The position numbers and the translations under genes are program-made. Below, one piece after another: positions 6,603 to 11,571 of a DNA stretch of 11,571 nucleotides. The stretch is from contig JAPLGY010000213.1 of the NCBI GenBank assembly GCA_026389955.1, positions 1-11,571 on the forward strand, read 5' to 3'. Each line of letters starts with the position of its first letter. Within the stretch, counting starts at the first letter, position 1. Below the pieces are notes generated by a model. The model made no database searches. It was not told where the DNA came from and saw nothing but the letters and a program-made list of their open reading frames with translations. Source of the stretch: Caldilinea sp. GTDB lineage: Bacteria; Chloroflexota; Anaerolineae; Caldilineales; Caldilineaceae.

Positions 6603-7399
6603 CCTGTACCTCCTGTCGGGAGCGCCGCCGCAAACAGGGCCCACTCGCGCAGCTGGGGCAGAAAGCGCCGGTCGGTCAGGTCGAGCGAAATGGGGGTCAC
6701 GCTGACATAGCCGGCCTTGACGGCTCCTACGTCGGTCTCCAGGTCATCCTCGTCGACCGGCTGTGCGCCCCCCAGCCAGTAATAGGGGCGCCCAGAGGGG
6801 TCGTGCCGCCGTTCGACTTCGTTGGCCGTATAGTGGCGATGGCCCATGCGGGTGACCCGGAGCCCAATGGCCGGACGGGGCGGCACATTGATGTTGAGCA
6901 GGGTCTGGGCTGGTGCAGCCTCGGCCAGGAGGTGGGCGGCAATTTGGCTGGCGACGGCGGCCGAGTGCTGGCGTGCGGTCGCAGCGTCGCAGTGGTCTTC
7001 GCCAAAACTGGCGGTGCTGACGGCGATGCCGGGCACCTGTTTGATCACCGCCTCCATGGCGCAGGCGACGGTCCCACTGTAGGTCACGTCGATGCCGAGG
7101 TTGTATCCGGCGTTGACACCGGCGACCACCAGATCGGGCACGATGCCCAGCGCCCCGCCCATGGTCAGCGCCACACAGTCGGTGGGGCTGCCGCTGCTGC
7201 TGTAGGCTGCGCTGCCGTCGGCCAGGGTGGTCGAGTGGATGCGCAGTGGCTTGTGCATGGTTTTGAGATGGCTGGACGCGCTCCAGTTGCGTTCGGGGGC
7301 CAGCACGAGCACGTCGGCGACCTGCCGCAGCGCCTGTGTGAGAGCCAGGAGCCCAGGGGCAAAGACGCCGTCGTCGTTGGTCACAAGAATGGTAGGCAT
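6599..7399 (-). CDS. surE: SurE, 5'/3'-nucleotidase (survival protein)
   Basis: SurE is a cytoplasmic metal-dependent phosphatase that releases phosphate from nucleoside 5'- and 3'-monophosphates, and from short polyphosphate in some bacteria. The protein has 266 residues, normal for the family. The metal-site residues are all present: D9 and D10 in ILVTNDDG, S40 in APERNWSASSH and N96 in VAGVNAGYNLG. These correspond to D8, D9, S39 and N95 of the Thermotoga enzyme. SGSPTDCVALTMGG at 69-82 and DVTYSGTVACAMEA are further signatures. The ATG at 7399 follows AAGGAA six bases upstream, and that site overlaps the stop of the penicillin-binding protein gene (TAAGGAA). A much longer frame reaching 7525 lies inside that gene and is rejected. 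The gene's stop overlaps the next start by four bases. Its place between envelope genes suggests co-transcription, not necessarily a shared pathway. Confidence 0.95.
   Translation of the reverse strand: MPTILVTNDDGVFAPGLLALTQALRQVADVLVLAPERNWSASSHLKTMHKPLRIHSTTLADGSAAYSSSGSPTDCVALTMGGALGIVPDLVVAGVNAGYNLGIDVTYSGTVACAMEAVIKQVPGIAVSTASFGEDHCDAATARQHSAAVASQIAAHLLAEAAPAQTLLNINVPPRPAIGLRVTRMGHRHYTANEVERRHDPSGRPYYWLGGAQPVDEDDLETDVGAVKAGYVSVTPISLDLTDRRFLPQLREWALFAAALPTGGTG
6609..6614 (-). promoter_or_regulatory. Ribosome binding site inside surE for the PH-like gene
   Basis: AGGAGG on the - strand, within the last codons of surE, lies six bases before the GTG at 6602. It fixes the start of the PH-like membrane protein at the GTGA overlap. 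Confidence 0.8.
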
Positions 7400-7409
7400 G
7401 GCAAGTTCC

Positions 7410-10400
7410 TTATGGCTCTGTGCTCTTCTGATGGCGGACATAGACCCGCACCGGCGGGCTTTCGGCCTTGTTTCCGGCAGCGTCGTAGACGACCGCTCGG
7501 ATGAGATGGCCCTCAAAATAGACACCTCCGTTGGTCAAGATCGCCTGAAAGCCTTCGACATCGGGCAGCGTGGCGACCTGCCCGGGCTGGACTTCGGGGT
7601 CGTCGGATTCAAAGCCGGGCCATGGAATGCCGCCGGCCGCCGAGTTCAAGTCGCGCATCGTGATCGGCCAGCGCTCGTTGTACGGGGCGACCGTGCTGGT
7701 GACCAGGGTCGTGCCGTTCAAGACGAACTCGACGCGGTCGATCGCCAGGTTGTCGTTGGCAAGCGCGTTCATGTTGATCTGTTCATCTTTTTCCATCACA
7801 AACAGCTGTTCTGGCTTGGGTTCGCTCAGCACGATCGTGGGAGGGGTGTTGTCGATCGTCACGGGGATGGCGCTCTGGCGGGCGCCATCCCCGCGGTTGA
7901 CGGTCAGCCGCACAGTGTACAGCCCTTCCGGCAGCGATCGGGTGTCGAGCCGTTCAAGCACCCCGTTCTGCACGTCGTTTCCCTGTTCTGTGCCAATTTG
8001 CAGCCATTCGCTTGGCTCCAGCCCCTGGCCGATTTCGAGCCGGTAAGGTCCTCCCCGTGCGTTGCCGATGAACTCGACCTCGCCAGAAATGTAGCTGCCC
8101 AGGGCTGGCTGGATGATGGCGCTGTCCGGGTCAAAATCTTCCAGCCGCTGCGAGGCCATCTCGGTAGGTGGCTGGAGCAGCCCGCTGCTCAATGCCCAGT
8201 CGGTGGCCTCGCGCGGCAAAATCTGATAGACCCGCCGTTCGATCCGCTCGGGGGGGGTTGTCGGCCCAGCCAGCAGCCCTGTTTCACGGTCCACTTCGAA
8301 TTCCTGCCAGATGTTGTCTGAGACGGTGGGTTCGGTGCCGGCCACAAAAAGTTCGGAACGTTGCTCCTGACAGGAGTCGGTCGGCAGCAGCCCGCTGGGC
8401 TGGCAAACGACCCGCTGGATCACACCCGGCGGGCTGTCGTACCAGCGCGCCGGTTCATTTTCGTGGTACTTGCGCATCACCGCGTTCCAGATCGGGGCAG
8501 CACCCGAGAGGCCGGTGACATTCTGCATGGACTCGTTGTCGGTGTTGCCGACCCAGACACCGACCGTCAGCTGCGGCGTGAACCCCATCGTCCAGTTGTC
8601 TTTGAAGCCATTGGTGGTGCCGGTCTTGGCCGCAACCTTGCGGTCGGGCAGCGTCAGGGCTGTGTTGGCGCCAAAGGAGGGCGCACGCGCGACGTCGTCG
8701 CTCATGATGTCCTGCATCAAATAGGCGACCTCGGCGCTGAAGATGCGATCGGCCTGTGGCTGTTCATATTTTTTGAGCAGGTTGCCTTCGCTGTCACGCA
8801 CCTGCAAGATCGCCACCGGGTTCAAGGTGCGATAGCCGCTTTGCAGCTGGCTGGGCGGGACTGGCTCCCCGACCAGACTGCCGCTGTTGGCAAAAACTGA
8901 ATAGGCGTAGGTGTGGTCCAGCAGCGACACTTCGCCACCCCCCAGCACCAGGCTGAGCCCGTAAAAATTCAACCCTCGGTTCAAACCGTTGATCCCCATG
9001 CGGTGCGCCGTGCGCAGCGCGTCGGCCATCCCCACCTGCTGCATGACCCGGATCGCTGGAATGTTGTACGAGCGCGCCAGCGAATTGCGCAGCGAGACCG
9101 GCCCATGATACTGGCGGTCGTAGTTTTCAGGGCGATAAAAAGTGCCGTCTGCCTGGGGAAATGCCGTGGCCACATCAAGAATCATGCTGGCTGGGGTCAT
9201 GCCTTTTTGCAGGGCTGTCAGATAGACATAAGGTTTGAAGCTGGACCCAGGTTGCCGCTCGGCGGTCGCTACATTGACCTGGCCGTCGATCTCCCGGTTG
9301 TTGTAGTCGAGCGACCCCACCATCGCCAAAATTTCACCCGTGTCATTTTTGATGGCGACGACTGCGGCGTTGCTGGCATTTTTTGCCTGTTCTTTCAGAA
9401 TTTGGACTTGTTCGCGCGCCACGAACTCGGCATATTTCTGGAGCTCGACGTCCAGCGTGGTGTAGACAGTCAGCCCTTTGCGCCAGAGATAAAAAGGGTC
9501 GTCGAGGGTGTTGTACTGCGCTTTGAGCTGGTCGAGCACATAGAGGGCGAAGTGGGGCGCGGTCAGAATATCGAACCGTTCGGCGACAGACCGGCGCAGC
9601 GCCAGCTCCTGTTGAAAGGCGGCCCCGGCTTCGTCCTGGGTGATGTAGCCTGACTCCACCATTGCCTGCAGCGTGACTCCTTGACGACGTTTGGCGTCTT
9701 CCGGGTTGTCGATCGGGTTGAGCGCTGGGAACTGGGGAATGGCCGCCAACATTGCCGCCTCGGCCAGGCTCAGGTCGCGTGCGCTCTTGCCGAAGTAGAC
9801 CTGGCTGGCGGCTTCGACCCCGTAGGCCAGGTTGCCGTAAAAGTTGTAGTTGAGATACCACTCCAGCAGTTTTTCTTTGGGGTAGCGTCGCGTCACTTCG
9901 AGCGAGAGGATGACCTCTTTGATTTTGCGTGCATAGCTCTGCTGTGCACGTTCTTCAGGCGGGATGAAGACATTTTTGATCAGCTGCTGGGTGATCGAAG
10001 AGCCCCCCTGGACAGCGCCACCTTGCAGGTTGGAGACAAAGGCGCGCAGCAAGCCGCGCGCGTTGATGCCAGGGTTCTCGAAAAAATTGCGATCTTCGAG
10101 CGCCACAGCTGCCTGCCAGACAGACGGGCTTAGCTTGTCCAGCGTCACGAAGCGGCGATCCCCGCCAAAGGGCCGCGGGTCGACACTTTCGTAGAGCAGA
10201 TGGGTGCCTGTACGGTCGTAGAGCCGCACCGTCTGAAACTGGTCCTGCTGCTGTTCGATCGCGCTGACGTCGGGCAGCTGAGCTGCATACTCCTGGTAGA
10301 CACCCAACACCGTAGCGGCCACCACACCGGTCGCAGCCAGCAGGAGAATCGTTGTCAGAAGCACGCCCGCCAACAGGAACTGGGCCAGCCGCAGCCCGAT

Positions 10401-10481
10401 CCTGGGCCGCGCAGCTGCGGCCCGCTGCCGCTGCCGACGTGCCATCAAAATGGTGTCATGTCGATTCAGTCGTTTTGTCAT
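7410..10481 (-). CDS. Class A penicillin-binding protein (glycosyltransferase/transpeptidase) with Ig-like tail
   Basis: This bifunctional murein synthase polymerises lipid II and cross-links the stem peptides outside the membrane. A basic cytoplasmic N-terminus is followed by one helix (about 34-60). The GT51 domain covers about 85-260, with catalytic E129 in AVALEDRNFF, GGSSITQQLIKN at 159-170, KIKEV at 186-190 and the second region EKLLEWYLNYNFYG at 203-216. The transpeptidase domain has SSFK (413-416, nucleophile S413), SYN (471-473) and KTGT (619-622). A linker with two cysteines (C693, C704) precedes a tail of about 240 residues. Within it, NTPPTIVLSEPKPEQLF, DRVEFVLNGTTL and IRAVVYDAAGNKAESPPVRV read like bacterial Ig-like domains. 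At 1023 residues it is longer than a typical 700-850-residue PBP1. The ATG at 10481 follows GGGGAAGGG and AGGAG. It starts 22 bases after the methyltransferase stop and ends 10 bases before surE. Confidence 0.94.
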   Translation of the reverse strand: MTKRLNRHDTILMARRQRQRAAAARPRIGLRLAQFLLAGVLLTTILLLAATGVVAATVLGVYQEYAAQLPDVSAIEQQQDQFQTVRLYDRTGTHLLYESVDPRPFGGDRRFVTLDKLSPSVWQAAVALEDRNFFENPGINARGLLRAFVSNLQGGAVQGGSSITQQLIKNVFIPPEERAQQSYARKIKEVILSLEVTRRYPKEKLLEWYLNYNFYGNLAYGVEAASQVYFGKSARDLSLAEAAMLAAIPQFPALNPIDNPEDAKRRQGVTLQAMVESGYITQDEAGAAFQQELALRRSVAERFDILTAPHFALYVLDQLKAQYNTLDDPFYLWRKGLTVYTTLDVELQKYAEFVAREQVQILKEQAKNASNAAVVAIKNDTGEILAMVGSLDYNNREIDGQVNVATAERQPGSSFKPYVYLTALQKGMTPASMILDVATAFPQADGTFYRPENYDRQYHGPVSLRNSLARSYNIPAIRVMQQVGMADALRTAHRMGINGLNRGLNFYGLSLVLGGGEVSLLDHTYAYSVFANSGSLVGEPVPPSQLQSGYRTLNPVAILQVRDSEGNLLKKYEQPQADRIFSAEVAYLMQDIMSDDVARAPSFGANTALTLPDRKVAAKTGTTNGFKDNWTMGFTPQLTVGVWVGNTDNESMQNVTGLSGAAPIWNAVMRKYHENEPARWYDSPPGVIQRVVCQPSGLLPTDSCQEQRSELFVAGTEPTVSDNIWQEFEVDRETGLLAGPTTPPERIERRVYQILPREATDWALSSGLLQPPTEMASQRLEDFDPDSAIIQPALGSYISGEVEFIGNARGGPYRLEIGQGLEPSEWLQIGTEQGNDVQNGVLERLDTRSLPEGLYTVRLTVNRGDGARQSAIPVTIDNTPPTIVLSEPKPEQLFVMEKDEQINMNALANDNLAIDRVEFVLNGTTLVTSTVAPYNERWPITMRDLNSAAGGIPWPGFESDDPEVQPGQVATLPDVEGFQAILTNGGVYFEGHLIRAVVYDAAGNKAESPPVRVYVRHQKSTEP

Positions 10482-10503
10482 CCCTTCCCCATCTCCTGCC
10501 CGC

Positions 10504-11277
10504 TCAGCGGGCCGGTTCTGTTACAACACGTTCGACCACCAGCAGATGGCTCAGCCCCACGCTGCACAGCGGCGACGCTTCCAGCGCATAGGTCACGCGG
10601 CGCAGCCAACGCCCGAGCCCTGGCCGCCGCTGGACCAAATTGTCGTAGCCCGGAAAGATCTGGGTGTGATGGAGCACACGCACCGGCTGCCCGACAAAGA
10701 GACGGCGCAGCCCATCCGCCGTATAGGCCCGCACATGAGGGGCCAGCTGGCTGCGCAGCCGGTCGGGCAGATAGTTGACCAGCGGAATGTTGCCGAAACG
10801 ATAGGACCCCTGCCAATAAATGCCGTGGGTTTCGAAGGGGTACCAGCGGTTGGGCACAAAGATCACAGCCCGTCCCCCCGGGCGCAGCACACGGACCATC
10901 TCGGCGACTGCAGCCCGGTCGTCCGCCACATGTTCGAGCACTTCATGGCTCAACACCAGATCGACCGTGTTGCTGGCGAAGGGCAACGCCTCAGCAGCAG
11001 CCAGCGCCAGCAGGGCAGAGGGCACCGTGCGCGCGGCGATCGCCAAATGCTCCCGCTCGATGTCGATGCCGCTGATCCGTTCTGTGTAGGGGGCCAGCGC
11101 CCGTACTTTCATGCCGACCCCGCAGCCATCGACCAAAATCTCGTCGACCCGGCTGCGGCCTGCCAGCCCCCATTCAAGGATCATCGCCAGCCGACGATCC
11201 TGACCGGCTCGCCAAACAAAACTGGGATTGCCCCGCCGAGCAGCCCTTTCCCCGTGCAGATCGAGCGTTTTCATCAT
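10504..11277 (-). CDS. SAM-dependent class I methyltransferase
   Basis: This is a Rossmann-fold methyltransferase (Methyltransf_11/25 style) of unknown acceptor. Numbered from the ATG at 11277 (257 aa), motif I is VDGCGVG at 49-55 and the acidic residue after strand two lies in GIDIE at 70-74. LSHEVLEHVADD (109-120) and RVLRPGGRAVIFVPNRWYPF (129-148) complete the SAM fold. The C-terminal half (GSYRFGNIPLVNYLPDRLR, then IFPGYDN and GLSHLLVVERVV) looks like a subfamily-specific lid. The start is uncertain: two tandem ATGs at 11277 and 11274 precede KTLDLHGERAARRGNPSFVW, and a GTG at 11298 is possible; none has a well-placed Shine-Dalgarno. The frame stays open to the window edge, but a repeat/palindrome site upstream argues for a short form. 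It is the first visible gene of the envelope operon; a cell-surface glycan or lipid substrate is a guess. Confidence 0.8.
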   Translation of the reverse strand: MMKTLDLHGERAARRGNPSFVWRAGQDRRLAMILEWGLAGRSRVDEILVDGCGVGMKVRALAPYTERISGIDIEREHLAIAARTVPSALLALAAAEALPFASNTVDLVLSHEVLEHVADDRAAVAEMVRVLRPGGRAVIFVPNRWYPFETHGIYWQGSYRFGNIPLVNYLPDRLRSQLAPHVRAYTADGLRRLFVGQPVRVLHHTQIFPGYDNLVQRRPGLGRWLRRVTYALEASPLCSVGLSHLLVVERVVTEPAR

Positions 11278-11298
11278 CGGTTTGGCGGCTTCTTCCAC

Positions 11299-11571
11299 CT
11301 GCCCAAGTGGGGGAAACCGCTGTCCTCCTTTTGTGGCGCACTTGTTCGCATGACTGAAAATTTTCGCGCACTTGTGCTCTTGGGAACCCTGCAGAGGATT
11401 GCACCGGTCAATCCCCTGCCTGCCAGGCACGTGGCCACCGCACGATAAAACAGGCGAACATGGCCCGTGCACCTGAATGGCAAAATGGCTGACCCCGACA
11501 CGCTCGACCGGGTGGTCGTTTACAAAGGCTATCCTTGGCAGGCGCTGCCAGCTTGTTCGGTCAGGGTTGCC
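11299..11571. other. Right-edge region without a clear gene
   Basis: No confident gene is seen here. On the - strand the methyltransferase frame remains open to the edge, reading PRIAFVNDHPVERVGVSHF near 11500-11540, but without recognisable homology. On the + strand an ATG at 11485 opens a frame of 29 codons running off the edge (MADPDTLDRVVVYKGYPWQA at its start) with no good ribosome binding site. An AAGGAGGA on the - strand at 11323-11330 has no start codon at normal distance. The direct repeats and palindrome listed separately also lie here. Either a divergent gene begins near the edge or an upstream gene ends just beyond it. Confidence 0.4.
11336..11375. promoter_or_regulatory. Operator-like direct repeats flanking a palindrome
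   Basis: GCGCACTTGT occurs at 11336-11345 and again at 11366-11375, exactly 30 bases apart (about three helical turns). The perfect palindrome GAAAATTTTC (11356-11365) lies directly against the second copy. The site is 59-98 bases upstream of the methyltransferase ATG, a normal place for a regulator or promoter. No confident -35/-10 pair was found, so the function is inferred only from layout. Confidence 0.35.

Noticed and set aside
6518..8321. Long + strand frames opposite surE and the penicillin-binding protein gene
   Set aside because: They are antisense to catalytic motifs of well-identified proteins and show no recognisable domains; high GC creates such frames.
1..11571. CRISPR array, tRNA or rRNA genes
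   Set aside because: No regularly spaced repeats, no cloverleaf-like stretch and no rRNA-like sequence were seen; intergenic space is too short for most.

Overview
The window is GC-rich bacterial DNA, densely coded, with short intergenic gaps and frequent GTG starts. The protein styles (a class A penicillin-binding protein with a long Ig-like C-terminal tail, a SurE, a DPG-synthase-like glycosyltransferase, EtfBA, and a single-frame larC) best fit the Chloroflexota, perhaps an Anaerolineae/Caldilineae-type organism. That assignment is inferred from protein character, not from a marker gene.

Left arm, + strand (1-2546): larB (3' part only), larE and larC, the three genes that build the nickel-pincer nucleotide cofactor of lactate racemase and related LarA-family enzymes. 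LarB carboxylates and hydrolyses nicotinic acid adenine dinucleotide, LarE adds two sulfurs, and LarC inserts nickel using CTP. LarE carries three cysteines typical of the [4Fe-4S]-dependent type rather than the sacrificial-cysteine type. No larA is in view.

Middle, - strand (2633-4649): a small cysteine-rich protein of unknown function, with its own good sigma70-like promoter and a perfect 11-bp terminator hairpin, converges on the lar operon. Upstream of it lie etfB and etfA (transcribed etfB then etfA), the electron transfer flavoprotein. EtfA appears to lack about 50 residues of its N-terminal domain, in frame.

Right arm, - strand (4734-11277), read from right to left: a SAM-dependent methyltransferase, a class A penicillin-binding protein, SurE nucleotidase, a five-helix membrane protein with a PH-like domain, and a polyprenyl-phosphate-type family 2 glycosyltransferase. 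Gaps are 4-base overlap to 24 bases, so this looks like one operon. A strong intrinsic terminator at 4735-4764 separates it from etfBA. Most members act in the cell envelope: murein synthesis, probably polyprenyl-phosphate sugar supply, and perhaps glycan methylation. Upstream of the first gene is an operator-like arrangement: two 10-bp direct repeats 30 bp apart flanking a palindrome.

I found no mobile element, CRISPR array, tRNA or rRNA. The strongest leads are the shortened EtfA, the cluster-type LarE, the orphan cysteine-rich gene, and the repeat/palindrome site at 11336-11375. None amounts to a clearly new system on sequence alone.
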